From Phytophthora sp. 'mugwort' (lineage: Eukaryota; Oomycota; Peronosporomycetes; Peronosporales; Peronosporaceae), in assembly GCA_033558025.1 (NCBI GenBank), contig JAUCEF010000007.1, positions 3,348,001 to 3,412,000 of the forward strand: DNA of 64,000 nt, written 5' to 3'. Both the position numbers and the translations under genes were made by a program. The notes below the pieces were generated by a model. That model searched no databases. It was not told the DNA's origin and worked only from the letters and a program-made list of their open reading frames with translations. Below, piece by piece: positions 43,124 to 54,744 of the stretch. Positions within the stretch are counted from its first letter, which is position 1; each line of letters opens with the position of its first letter.

Positions 43124-44960
43124 TTAGTAAGTGTAGTTCTCATCCTGATGTTGCCCCACTTCTTCTTCATCGTCGTCCATGTTGAGTAGCAAATCTTGAA
43201 GGTGCGTGCATTCTTCCACCTCGTCGTCGCTCATATTTTTCGCGCTGAAAAAGATATAAACGAGCCTTTCAGCACGTTCAGGATCCAGTCGGTTGCGCGA
43301 CTTGAGTGGATGAAAGCATGGGTGGAGAAGTTCTCTCTGAGCAGCGGTAGAGCTGACACGGCGGAAAGGTTGTTTCCCAAATGTCTGTAGCAGACCAAAT
43401 TGCTTCAAACACGAATAGTCAATGGCAGTAAGCTTGCAATCACAAAGCAACGAAACAATTTCCATTGGCGCGAAGTGCCGTCCTTCAGCTCCATCACGTA
43501 TCGGTGAAATCCAGCTAGCTGAAACAGAACACTGTCGGCTTGGTCATCGCCGAACCGCGTCGCCAAGAACGATTGCATGGACGTCCGTGTTGCGATATCC
43601 ATGCCTTTCCAGCAAAATTATGGATCGAGGAGGTATGCGAGCCCATGGGTGTCGCCGTAGACAAAATCAAATCGCTCATTCACGATGTCCTTCGCCGTTT
43701 TCAGCTCTCGTGGAGTAAAGCGTGTTGTCTGAACTCGATAGGTAGGTCAACAAACGTTTTGTACACCTCAGAGATTGGCGTACTGTCCTTCTCGAACTTG
43801 TTGAGCGGCTCGGAAACAACCCTCAGCTAGGACGCACCTTTCTTGAGCAGGGGCACGAAGTCGCTCGCCGTGACCAAGTTAAAATCTACTTTCCGCTTCT
43901 GACGCTTCTTCTTCGTTTTGGCGTTTAGGAAGTCGCGAGCAGATACCATCGAGAACAGGATAGCTTCAGCAGCAAGTACACTGTCTAGAGAAGCTAGCAG
44001 CGTGCCCCGTCTGGTGGTGCCAGGAAGAACGAGTGCCCGGAGCTTCTCCTTCTCTGGAGCTTCAGTCGAAGAAGGAACCACAAGTTGTGACTGCGCTTCA
44101 AGAACACGACGAGTTATTTGCATCCGTCTTGCAGCGTGCGTAGCCAAGTCAAGCGATCGATCATGTCTTTGACCGTGAGGTGTAATGCGTGACGGACACA
44201 GCAAAGGAAAAACATTCTGGGTTCTCGGTCTGCATCTCCTCCCGCATAACCTTGTTTGCGGCGGTGTTGCCTGTGATGACATCTACAAAAGTTGAGCCGT
44301 TAGTACTTCTTCAGATGCGATTTGTGTCAGCCACCAATGGTTGTGTCGTGATACTCGTTTCCAGTGTAAACGAGCTCCAAAAAAAAGAACGAGGGCGCTT
44401 CAGTCACAGCCACGTACTTGATCACGGCCATGTCATTGATGTCGGTCCACCCGTCAGTTTCCAACGTTACGGCACGTCCGCATAGGCTCACGGTAAAGCA
44501 ATGGATTGACTTGTCGTAGGCAAGGTCGAGGAAACCGTTCGCCAATTGGTACGCAAATGGTACGCTGATACCAGGGTTCAGAACTTGGAGAGCTTCAAGT
44601 AGCGTGTGGTGTTCTGCCTTGTAGAACGACATCCCGGTGGTGTACACCCAGCTCTTGAAAATCTCTCAGCACCGATGAGTTTTCATCTTGGGCTGATATA
44701 TGTCCGTGATCTTATAGGAAGACGGGCGCTTGGTGCATCGGCCATAGACATGCTTTTTAACACGCTCAACATGAGTGCGTCCTGAGCTATGGACCAGTTT
44801 TCCACAACGCTTGCACCAGACGTCCTTTCCCGTTGACTTCCATGAGGTCCCAAACTGACTTGCGATTTCGTCCGGCAGTCGGAGGAGAGGGGACTTGGGC
44901 TGGGGAGGTGGCTGGGGCAGCTTGGGCTACGGCGCTGGCTGCCGCGAGGTCGAAGTTCAT
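43124..44960 (-). pseudogene. hAT transposase relic with BED finger and DUF659
   Basis: Read on the minus strand, the parts come in order. A BED-type zinc finger lies near 44750-44850 (DVWCKRCGKLVHSSGRTHVE). A DUF659-like block at 44327-44647 reads GRAVTLETDGWTDINDMAVI and AVTEAPSFFFLELVYTG. A middle region around 43830-44282 needs a frame change. The C-terminal dimerisation part (43124-43465) reads HPLKSRNRLDPERAERLVYI followed by an acidic tail. At least three frameshifts and stops separate them. The domain order is that of hAT elements common in oomycetes. No terminal repeats were identified. Confidence 0.75.
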
Positions 44961-46142
44961 GGAGAGATCGCGAGCTGAGCTAATGTCGGTTAAGCTGGTT
45001 GCGGAAGATTGAACATGACAGGAAGCCGCAACAACGAGGAAGCCTGCATGGCAAATAGTCTGAATGGTTGAACGAGGTCGGGTGCCGATCGTCGAAACGC
45101 TAGTATTTTGAACAGCCACGAAGACCCGGACAAACTGTTTGACATGAAATATGCCAAAATTGTTATTGCATAGTAAAAACGAGTAGTCCATTAGGGCTTG
45201 GTAAATGGAAAACCCATGTCAAGCTTAACTCATCCTGCCTCGAGATAAAACCAGGATTTTTCGTAACCTTGGCGAGGAGTGGCCTCATAGCTGAATGATG
45301 TGATGCACATTCTAAACGGACGCACTGGCTTTGAACAAAGGGGTCATTAATAGGGATCTGTCAGTTTGTTTTGGGGAATCAAATCCAATCGAAAAAGACA
45401 AATTTGTATCACATTCAAATGGCAGAAGATGTTTTCTAACACTTGGAATGTCGCGAAGTTGAAGTTTGGATACACAATGAATGCCTATACGATGCCTTTC
45501 GACGACCTGCTTACTCGTTGCTACCAGGAAAGAGCAGCTCGTCCGGCTACAGATCACGCGGTCAGCGGGGGCGGCGTGTACATCGATTGGGAGGCTTTGC
45601 TGTTCTGGAAGTAGCACGATCCAGGAGAAAAGGTGAAGCGCACAAACAAATTAGTTAATCGCACAGACAAAGAAGGGTAAATTGCACAGAACAACATGAC
45701 GGCAGCTATGACATCACACTACTATTCTGGGTGATGTCATCGCTGCCAGCAGATACTCAGCGCATCTCATTCATTCGTTAGCCACGGCTAGAACTCGACG
45801 AACGACTCGCGTGACAGCGGGCACAGCTCCCCGCCTGCGTCTCGCTGCGTTCGCTCGATTGCTGCAAGGACCACCTGCTGCGCCGAGACCTGCTGACGCC
45901 CGTGCCGCGGCTCCAAGACTCGCTGACGCTGCTCCACGACTTGGTGAAACCCGCCCGCTGCGTCTAGACTTGGTGAAGCCCGCGCCGAGACCCACAGACG
46001 CCCCCGCCACTGAGCTGAGACACTCGTTGATAGGCAAACGACGTTATAAGCGCCGACGAACAACAGTTGAGGCAGCACCCGCGGCATAGCTTCACAAAGC
46101 AAGGAGTTACATCGAGAACTCGAAGTACATTGGCTGCAGCGT
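44961..46142. other. no gene recognised, upstream of 2OG-like relic
   Basis: Several short frames are present, none with a domain I know. A frame ending at 45614 contains HAVSGGGVYIDWEALLFWK and may be part of the neighbouring relic's ancestral gene. Confidence 0.35.
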
Positions 46143-47162
46143 TTGACAAGCATGAGCTCTCGCGCTTTTGGAACGACGGTTAATTTATGGGGGATATTGG
46201 CATCGTCGAGCAGCTCTGCAACGACGCGCGAGGTCGGGGCGTTAACATTCTATTCTATATTTGGTTCGGTGTACTCAAAGACGTTGGACGATCATCGGCG
46301 GCAAGCAGATATCAGAACACTTGGAAAAGCACTGGGGAAGATCAATACACAACTTGACAAGTTGATAGTTTCAGCTGTTCGACAATGGAGAATAGCTGAA
46401 GGCTCATGGCACGCTCTAGAATTGACTGCTGGTGATCACGACCAAGCCACCCACAAAGACTTTCCTACGTTCGAGACTGCGCGTGCGCTCTTGAAGAAAG
46501 ACATGGTGCCTGCATCGGTGATTGTAACGCTCATGGACGACACATCGCCCCGCGTCTACCCTGGCTGTTTTGGGTCTACTGTTGAGCTCTCCAAACGGAG
46601 AACACTGAAACTCAACTACGGTGAGGTTGTTATTTTCCGTGGAGACCTGGTGCACGCTGGGGCCAAGCACAGCGCCACAAACAGCAGGTTGTATTGCTAC
46701 ATCCAAGTGCAGGGCATTCGTCAGAAGGCAAACTCAACCAAGGCGGTGGTGTATTACACTTACATGTGCAACGATCTGCAGTACGCTCGCCGCGATCTAG
46801 CAGAGCACCGACGCAGATGCGCAGCAAACCGCCCCTCCGGTGCCCACTGTGTCCTAGGACGTACACGATCGCAAAGTCACTACACCAGCACGTTAGACGC
46901 TGCCATCCTGCAGAACATGAAACATTTGCACGAAACGCGCACCTAAAGGTCAGAGGGGACAGGAGAAGGCGAGGGCCAAGGAACAAGGTTAGACGGGGCA
47001 AACATTAAAAGTAGCGATGAGAGCAGGGATGAGAGCAGTGATGAAGATAGCAGTGAGGGGAGCATTGGAGAAAAGGTAGGTCGTGAGGAAATGGAGATAG
47101 GTGAGGAGAGTCAAGAGGCTAGCGACGAAGTCTACAGTTCTGAGGAGTACATGAGCGAATAA
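46143..47162 (+). pseudogene. 2OG-Fe(II) oxygenase-like plus C2H2 finger relic
   Basis: The first frame (46143-46946) contains a double-stranded-beta-helix pattern: DQATHKDFPTFETA supplies an H-x-D pair, then YPGCFGSTVELSKRRTL, and GEVVIFRGDLVHAGAKHSAT supplies the distal His, with an Arg in SRLYCYIQVQ ten residues on. This is the metal and 2-oxoglutarate ligand order of Fe(II) oxygenases. It runs into Cys/His residues of a zinc finger (YMCNDLQYARRDLAEHRRRC). After a frameshift a complete C2H2-like finger is read in another frame (CPLCPRTYTIAKSLHQHVRR). After a second frame change an acidic Ser/Glu/Asp tail in the first frame ends with TAA at 47160-47162. Two frame changes mark it as broken unless introns are missed. 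It lies between a hAT and a MULE relic, so it may be transposon cargo. The function is inferred only. Confidence 0.5.
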
Positions 47163-47457
47163 TTCGTGGATGTAAGGGAATAGACACATTCTGTTACGAG
47201 CCTTTCAAGGTGTGAACTGGCGTTGGCCAGCGAGACAACAACTTTCTGCAAGTTATGACAATTTATTTGAACATGACATGACAATTGTTTTGTACGTGAC
47301 ATGACAAATATTTTGTACATATCATAGCAAATATTTTGTACATGACATAGCAAAACGTAGGTGCACATCTCGATTTCACAAAGAGAACTAAACGCTTGCT
47401 TATAAAGTGACATGTTATGTATCCAGGCAAAGGATGAACTGCACGTCGAGTGCTCTA

Positions 47458-48108
47458 GAGGCTAGTGGTGGCCGTCCTTCGAGCGTCTCCGTCAGAGGCA
47501 ACGATGCAGTTGCAGTACTTTGAGTGGTGTTCCTCGGCTTCTTCTTGGTCGATGGCGCAATTTTTGCTCTGCACCTTGCGATTGAACAGCGTCTCGGCGT
47601 TGTCCTCGGCACCAGGTTGGCTCAATCGTTTTGCTTTTCTTGCGACAAGGATATGGCTGCACATTTTAAACTTCAAGTAGTATTTGCAGCCACAAACACA
47701 CTTGTCAACGTCAACGATCCATCCATTTTCAGGCATACCATCCAAATGCGCGTACCGTAGCGACCAAGACACAACATTTTCATAGAATGGAGCAGCTCGT
47801 GCACGTTGTTCTCGGACGACCAGAGCTGGCCCTAAAATTTCACTGTTCTCGGGCTCGTCTTCATCACTTTGAAGAGCTCTGAAAGGACTATCAACCGCTT
47901 CACTCATCTCCTCCAATTCTTGAGCAACCGGGATCGTCGACGTCGTGTGTTGCCTTACCCGACACGGAGATTCGTTGTCAGTTGAAAACGCTTCTACCCT
48001 GCCCGTAGAAATCAACGCGGATGCTGCCCTTGAAGTGACATGGTTCGGAACCATGACTTGGCTGTCGGAAGTGGGTTTTGTGTAAAGTCGCATCGTGAAT
48101 GACTGCAT
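47458..48108 (-). pseudogene. MULE transposase C-terminal part, SWIM finger
   Basis: A C-terminal piece of a Mutator-like transposase. The SWIM zinc finger reads CVCGCKYYLKFKMCSHILVA (C-x-C-x9-C-x-H), preceded by the short GWIVDVDK strand. A variable tail follows. It is separated from the catalytic part at 48293 by frame breaks near 48110-48290. SWIM fingers follow the catalytic domain in MULE transposases. Confidence 0.78.
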
Positions 48109-48292
48109 ATGTCACCAAAATGAGCCGCTGTATATGGTACCGTCGGCGACCTGTGTACTTCTTCAGAACCGCGTTGAAAGTTTCACACGGGTTGTTCGTT
48201 ACAGTGTAACTTGACGGCGTGTGAAATATTTGCCAGCGCCAGAATCGACTTTCTAACCACTCCTTCGAGAAGTAAGAGACAAATGTTTTCAG

Positions 48293-49510
48293 TTATGGGA
48301 TAGCTCGCCATTCTGTCAGCACCGAATCCTTGAGTGTGTAGAAGGCGCTCATGTTCTCCGAGCAGTGAACGCGGATTATTGCATCCATGATGACCTTCCG
48401 ATGCTGAGGTAATATGTGTCGAGTCCGCTTCCAAACGTTGTAAAGGACGTGAAAAAAAATCAAGTAGGTGGCAGATGCGAATTCTGATACTTGCTGAAAC
48501 CCATTCACTTGTGCGTCCTCTGCGTCTCCCATCACTTCATCAATGTATATAGTTATTGTTGGACGTACGCGTTTCATTACACGTACAAATGCGCTCATGC
48601 ACATCGCATACTCGGCAGCTGTCCTTCGACTCAAAACAAATATGGTTGCTACTTGATAAGTTCTTGCTGCGTCAGAAAACCCGCACGTGATGATCGGATG
48701 TCCGAGATCGCTCAACTTAAACGTGGCATCCGCGTGAAACAGGGTGAAGCGACTGTCGGAACAAAAGTCAATGCAAGTATCGACAAGTGCTCTGCTTGTA
48801 ATTCCAATACAGTACGCATCGACGTCTTTCCCTTTCCCAACGTAAGGATATCCGTCGCCATCGTCACGGTGCCCAAAAATGAATGCTTCATCCAAGTCGC
48901 CTGTCGTGTGTAGGAATGCTGCTGCACAAGCCGCCGGACCGCCTTCACCGAGTTTTTGGGTGTTTCCTGCAACCGTCGTAGATACTTGGCACAATTGCTC
49001 ACTTGTTGCAGGGTTGGATAACCTCTCCTAGGCTCGACAATGTCCGAGGATCGACGAAGGTGGCTAAGGATAAGTTGAGGAGGGATCGCGCATTCATCCT
49101 GCTGCAGGATGATCTTCATCTCAGTCGTAATCACCCTTCGCAGTCAGCCTCAGGATCGCGTAGGTGATCCACGCGATTGTGGAAAATTTGCCACTATTGT
49201 GTGGCTTCACACCCACACAACTTGAAAACGTATTTGCACGATCCATAGATCTTACAGGTTTTGCTTGTACACTTGAGCCGTCGTTCGACCATTGATGCTC
49301 ACTCCATTCGCAAATCTTGCATCGTCGCGCTGATGCTGTATGCGCCACTCGGTTACAACAGAATTCCCCCCTATCTCCAGAATCTCCTCAAGTTCTTGCT
49401 CCGAACCCACCGTCTGAATGAGACCCCAACTGTAAAGAATGCGCGGCATTTTTCGTGTAAGCCAATGCCTCCCACTTGCTGCCACTTCACTCCACGCTGT
49501 CACCTCCACG
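48293..49510 (-). pseudogene. MULE transposase catalytic and N-terminal part
   Basis: The catalytic core is at 48293-48994. DSRFTLFHADATFKLSDLGH holds the first Asp of the Mutator DDE fold, followed by PIITCGFSDAARTYQVATIF and the second Asp region TIYIDEVMGDAED. Upstream frames (49121-49509) give an N-terminal part that includes CKICEWSEH, possibly half of a zinc finger of the FLYWCH/FAR1 kind. Frame changes near 48900-49130 and 49250 show decay. Long MULE terminal repeats were not recognised. Confidence 0.75.
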
Positions 49511-49567
49511 CTGTCACCTCACTCCACGCTGTCACCCCACTCCATGCTGTCACCTCCACGCTGTCAC
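49488..49567. repeat. minisatellite, CTCCACGCTGTCAC units
   Basis: About five imperfect copies of a 13-17 bp unit (cactccacgctgtcacc and variants), next to the MULE N-terminal end. Confidence 0.85.
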
Positions 49568-50140
49568 ATCCTGTCGTCTATAGTATCCGCCGCGGGATTG
49601 TGGGCTTTTCAGACGTGGCGTGATTTGAACGAATTGTTGTGGAGGCCAACCCAGGCGTTTCATGTGTACCACGCCAGTTGAGGTTCTGTGCCTTTCTCAT
49701 AAGCTTCTGTGAATTCACAGCGTACGCCTCGTTTATCTGTGCCATTCTCAATTCATCTGTGCGGTTCTCTCGGTTTGCTGTGCGATTCATTTGTCTTGTC
49801 TGTGCAATTCTACCGGTCTCCGATCCAGCGGATGACTGCCTCGGGGTGCTCCTGGAGATGCCGCCGCGGCGGAGCCACGACCTCCCGGCTGGACTGAGGA
49901 TCTTCAGTCAGGCGCGAGATGATGCTGGCTGCGCTAAGAGTTGTCTACTGCGCGAAAAAGTCGTCTTGGTGGCTCTTTATAGTCTCGTTTAGCAGTAGCT
50001 CAGCCGGTGGCGCGCCACCGGGTCGCAAAGTGATAATATCTGATCGTATCTAACGATAAAAAATGTATCTTAATATTTTTATCTGTTTGATTTGTAAAAA
50101 TATGAAAAAGATCGTTTCATAGTCATTGATGAAATCTGCC
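49568..50140. other. intergenic, 3' side of ACY1-b
   Basis: No gene is recognised. It marks the right edge of the transposon island between the two aminoacylase genes. Confidence 0.4.
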
Positions 50141-51877
50141 CTACTCTTTAATGTCAGGGAAGCTAAACTCAATGCATTCAGCGAACATGTGGCGGAATAA
50201 GGTCTTGTACACGTCGATCCCACGGAGGAAAATGTCCTTGTGGAGACGCTCATTGTGCTCGTGAAGCAAGATTTCCGTCTTGTTCATTGGAGAGAAACCC
50301 AGCGCTGGAATGCCGAGCTGGCGGAGGAAGCGACTGTCCGTCGCCGCTGGGAAGACCTCAGTCTCAATACGGACACCAAGTTCCTACGGTGCAAGGGTCG
50401 TCAATTAAGAATCAACGCACTTGACACTCGGAACGTACCTCGCAGCCCTCCTTGAACAACTTCCACCAAATGTTGCTGTCGTCCACCGACGTCGTGTAGT
50501 GCTCGTGCAGTGGGTTCTTCCACCATGACACAAACTCCCACGATAGTCCTTCAGCAGAGCACCAATCGTCCAGCATCATCTGTACCGATAGACACGTTTA
50601 GTACCACAACACATGGGTTTCTTCCTCGTCGCTCACCTTGAACTTCTTCAGGTCCATATCGGGCGAGATGCGAACATCAAAACCAGCAACAGCCTCGGTT
50701 GGAATGACGTTGAGAGCGTGTGTCTTGCCACCGTCTTGGGACACACCGCTCTGCAGCATATTGAGATTAACAGTAGTCACATCACCGAGCTTTCGCTTCT
50801 TCATGTCGCCGTGTTTGCAGCCAGCGTCAGCACCCAAGAGAGCCTCTTGCTCAGCACGGAAAGCCAGTGCCTGCAGCAACGTAACAAAGGGTAAACAAAT
50901 CTGCAGCTATAGGAGAAGAAATCCACCCACACACCTTGTTGCAGACTCCAATGATCTTTGACGTCGCCGTGTCCTTGATGAAGCGACTTCCATGACCCGT
51001 AGGACCCGTAGCCCTCACGTAGAACCACCAGGGCACGCGCTCGCCGTAGAAGACCGTGTAGGCGTCATCCGGATTGGCAAGTCCCTCATCAAAGGCGAAC
51101 GCTACGGGCTCAATGGATTTGTACTGTTCGCTCGTCAGGAACGCCTCCATGCCATCCACGCCGCCAATTTCTTCGTCGGGTACGAACAGGAGGTGAATGT
51201 TTCTGATCGGTATAAAACCCTCCGCTTTCAGCTGGGAAACCGCCTCCACATATTGTACGCCGACGCTCTTCATGTCTTGCGTTCCCCGACCGTATATCAT
51301 GCCGTCCTTCAGCACCGTCGGCTGTAGCAACAACAAACCAGCATAATTCACAGCATTGAGTACCGCAGCAAACCCTCAACGCTAATAAAGGAGCTACGTA
51401 CATTGAACGGGTCGTGGTCCCAATGCTGCTGGACGACAGGGACGATGTCGTAGTGCGAGTTGAGCAGAATCGACTGGAGGGATGGGTTCTTGCCTTGCCA
51501 AGTCGCCTACGATCGCAAACAGCCCTCGTCAGCTCACTCACCCAGGCACTTTACCAATCAACAGTTCACTCACCAATACGATCGGCTTGTTGTCCAAGGG
51601 TGAGAAAACCTGCACCGTCAGACCAACTACGACACACAACTAACAAGTCAACCCATTGACAGCATTTACAGCCCTCTTTTAGACTCCCCACCTTCTTCGA
51701 GATACCCCTGGAGCCACACCGCGCACTGCACAAACATTTGAGTGTCAATTACTCATCGTTTTGTCTCCTTAATCCTGCACGGACCTCGTAGTATGTGCCA
51801 TTGGGGCCGTCACCACTCACGGACGGGATGCGGATGTACTGGAGCAGCCGCTCGACAGACGATGGTCGTGATGCCAT
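50141..51877 (-). CDS. ACY1: aminoacylase-1 (M20 peptidase), paralog b
   Basis: A second aminoacylase-1, 429 residues, from eight exons that all join in frame: 51785-51877, 51692-51725, 51574-51626, 51402-51506, 50935-51321, 50637-50870, 50439-50579 and 50141-50383. The first four exons have exactly the same lengths (93, 34, 53, 105) as in paralog a. Conserved residues include [39 protein letters not shown] and LLHEHNERL. All catalytic and zinc positions seen in paralog a are kept, so both may be active. One intron has a clear TACTAAAC branch-point-like sequence before 50580. It is divergent from the IMPACT-like gene, with only 98 bp between starts. Confidence 0.93.
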
Positions 51878-51975
51878 CGTTAAGTGAGCTCTTCGTGCGT
51901 GGTTATGATGTGCAATTCGAACTTAAGTTGCGATAGGGACAGTAAAGTTGCAGCAAATTGCCGCAGTTCAACAAG

Positions 51976-52596
51976 ATGGCGACCCGAAAGACCATCCGCT
52001 GCGCCGTACAGCACGAGATCGCCAAGCGCAAGGGCTCGCGCTTCATCTCGGCGGCATGGCCGCTCTCAGGAGGCGGCGACGCGGCGTCGGACCTGGTAAA
52101 ACAGTACATTGAGACCCAGCGCAGCAAGTTTCCGGTCGCCAACCACCACTGCTACGCCTATACGACCATGGACGGGCGCGAGTTGTGCTCGGACGACGGC
52201 GAGCCACACGGCACCGCTGGGAGACCCATCCTGGCCTCACTGCAGCATGCTCAACTAGTGGACGTTTGTGTGGTGGTGACCAGGATCTTCGGCGGCGTGA
52301 AGCTCGGGCCGGGAGGACTCATCCGAGCGTACGCAACTGCTGCGCAGGAGGTGATTGAGCAGGCGGAGATCGTCGAGAAGATGCCGACCAAGCTGCTGCA
52401 TGTAAGGACGGCCTTCTCGTACGTTGATGTGGTTAAGCGGGCATGCAACCACTTCATGGCGGAGTTTGTATCGCAAGAATACGCCGAGGATGCCTCGTTC
52501 ATGGTTAGTGTCCCTGTGTTGAAGAGTGAAGAGTTTATTGGATTCGTTCGAACGAAATCGTCTGGACAAGTTGAAGTGAAGGAAAACTGTATATAG
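51976..52596 (+). CDS. IMPACT/YIH1-like UPF0029 domain protein
   Basis: The single exon codes 206 residues from the ATG at 51976. It is almost entirely an Impact/UPF0029 N-terminal domain: RKGSRFISAAWPLSG, then CYAYTTMDGRELCSDDGEPH and the signature GRPILASLQH followed by VVVTRIFGGVKLGPGGLIRA. In eukaryotes IMPACT/YIH1 restrains the eIF2-alpha kinase GCN2 through GCN1, but those proteins also have an N-terminal RWD domain, which is absent here. The short form is closer to bacterial YigZ-like proteins, so a role in GCN2 control is uncertain. The C-terminal quarter resembles the DUF1949-type ferredoxin-like tail of YigZ only weakly. Confidence 0.85.
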   Translation: MATRKTIRCAVQHEIAKRKGSRFISAAWPLSGGGDAASDLVKQYIETQRSKFPVANHHCYAYTTMDGRELCSDDGEPHGTAGRPILASLQHAQLVDVCVVVTRIFGGVKLGPGGLIRAYATAAQEVIEQAEIVEKMPTKLLHVRTAFSYVDVVKRACNHFMAEFVSQEYAEDASFMVSVPVLKSEEFIGFVRTKSSGQVEVKENCI

Positions 52597-53245
52597 CGGT
52601 CGACACGTACAAGAGAATAGCATCGGATGCTGCACTATAACTTCGTCTTCAGAGATGTTATCGCGTCTTGAAACTCTTGTTAGAGCTGGCGCAAGACGTG
52701 GTTGCAACTGCTCCAAGTAACTCCACGTTGGGAGTTAGTCAGGCCGGCATTTCGGAGGACAGTAGCAGGACTCCCGTTTGATGGTACAGTACTTGACAAT
52801 TCTACGTACATGAAGTCAGTAAATGGCAGATTCCGGACCGGAATCCGGACGCCTGAAATAGACCGACACCATAAAACCTCTTCCAATCAGCGCCCGCTTT
52901 TTTATTCCGGACGGGAGTGAAAAGGGGTAAAATCGTATTTTATAGAATATGAAAATCCACCCGCCAGTCGTACTGCACTTCGGATTCTTCCGTGGACAGC
53001 GGCAGACAACGGGGCGGACGACGAGGGCAGCAGCAGGACGGACGGCTACGGGCGGGCGGCGGCATAACAGACGGTAGTGACGAGAGTAGCGGAAGGACGC
53101 GTGGCTGCGGATGGTGCGTGGCCAGCGGCGCTGCGGGAGACGGCGGCACGACGACCAGCGGCGATAAGCGCGACGGCGGACGGACGGTCATGGGGATAGA
53201 GCGTGGAAGGTTTCAAGGTAAGATGTGCTGTAATTTTCTGCGTAT
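52597..53245. other. intergenic, partly GC-rich
   Basis: No gene is recognised. 52990-53190 is rich in GGCGG/GACGG and opens a long low-complexity frame that I regard as chance. Confidence 0.4.
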
Positions 53246-53315
53246 GCTGGTGTAGCTCAGTGGAAGAGCGGGAAGCTCAGTTTCCAGGTCGCCGGTTTGA
53301 ACCCGGCCGCCAGCA
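53246..53315 (+). tRNA. tRNA-like gene or tRNA-derived SINE head
   Basis: The acceptor stem is GCTGGTG pairing with CGCCAGC (seven pairs, one G-T). The D-arm is GCTC/GAGC around AGTGGAA, and the T-arm is GCCGG/CCGGC around TTTGAAC; all are sound. The anticodon arm is abnormal: only four pairs (GGAA/TTCC) around a seven-base loop GCTCAGT, with C instead of U at position 33, and 15 instead of 17 nt. A standard anticodon therefore cannot be read (TCA by position). It is more likely a pseudogene or a SINE start than a working tRNA. No T-run follows directly; TG-rich sequence does. Confidence 0.5.
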
Positions 53316-53735
53316 TCCTGATTGCAATAACCTGTGTGTGTATGTGCTGTTTATGTGTGCTGCTATGTGTGTTGTTGTTGTGTGTGTGCTTCTGTCTGCT
53401 TTGCTCGTTTGCTTTTGGCGTACTGCTGACTGCACTACTGACTGCACTACTGACTGTGCTGGCGTACGTATATAAATGTGCTGTATTATTCATTATGTAT
53501 TTTTGGTGAAATGCATGGGTGCTACGCTAGGTTGGTGGTGGTCCACTGATGCGAAGGAGGCGTACACGCGTCAGTGATGGCACCGCTGGATTTCAGCGCA
53601 AGGTACTGCGCTCCAAACGATTGATATACAGACGGGTACGACGAGCGCAGAGTACACCAGCGCTTACGCAGCGATGAGGCTTTGCTGGTCGGCTTCTTTT
53701 CATCGAACGGGCGCAGACGTTCATTAGCTGTTTGG

Positions 53736-53752
53736 TCCATCGAGACAGCCAA
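53736..53752. repeat. 17-bp target-site duplication, left (truncated LINE)
   Basis: tccatcgagacagccaa, one mismatch to 54745-54761 (tccatcgagacagctaa). Confidence 0.92.
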
Positions 53753-54744
53753 TGAACCGTAGCCGGGAAGAGACGCCTGTGGCCCGAAGGTAAGACCACA
53801 AGCTCAAGGCTTCATCCTGATGTCTTACAATCCCCCGCCGGCGTGCTCGGCCATTACTGGCTTCAGGCTCCACCACTTTCACGCCCATACGCCAAGTTCC
53901 CGGCTCCATTTGCCGATCGCTTAGCGGGCGTTGCCTTATGTCTGCTGTACCCGAAGGCGGTGTGGATTTTTGAACCCAGGCGGGGCCCCACGTTAGCGGA
54001 CAGGCGGGCGAAGAACGCGACACGCTACAGACGCTTACGCGTGTTATGGCATGCACGACATCACTAGACTACTCCTTGGATCGAGGTCTAGAGCGGCGCC
54101 ACACTCCCGAGCCGCGCGTACTACCAGGCCTACAAGCCCATGAGACGATGATTGGGAGGCTTTGCCCCTCTAGACCACGACCCGCATCTCTCCTACTGAA
54201 GTGCCCGGTCAAGCATTCTCAAGAACTACCGGGTCTAACCGTGCTTCCAGGCCTACAGCCCATGAGACGGCGCCCAGTAGCCCCCAAGACCACCAGTCCA
54301 GTCACAAGACCAGATATCCCAACCTTCGCGGCGAAACCCCAATCATCGTCCGAGAGGTCTGGTCGGCCCGGGATTGAACCCTGGCCGTTTCCGTCTGACA
54401 CTGGATGCTTAACCAGCTGAGCTCTCTGAGCTCACTAGAAGTAGGTGGCTCACCACCACATGGTTCATCGGGTTATACTTGGTTTTTGTATAGACCCCAT
54501 CGGAAAGGTCCTGCAAATGTCCAACTCGGCCCAGAGACGTCTCGGGACGTCCACCTATTTCCTCCTGGACACTAAAACGGTTCTTTCAGGGTACCCACAT
54601 TCAAGAAAATGGACCTTTTTGGACACCAATTGGATACTTCGTACCCAATTTTTGGGTCCACATGACCCAAATCGATCCCAAATAGCAAGTAGGGTAGCTA
54701 AGTAGGTTGCTTACTAGCCTTAAAGTGTAATGTTTTTTTGTTAA
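53753..54744 (+). mobile_element. 5'-truncated LINE copy inside the Crypton
   Basis: The 992-bp insertion is homologous over its entire length to 8752-9741 and flanked by the 17-bp duplication. It begins inside the last ORF2 codons and ends with the T-rich run at 54732-54741. 5' truncation plus long target duplications are standard results of LINE retrotransposition. It also carries the tRNA-like module (54360-54432, minus strand). Confidence 0.95.

Noticed and set aside
52992..53255. 87-codon Gly/Arg-rich frame
   Set aside because: Low-complexity GC-rich sequence without homology signals; it is open in both directions by composition.
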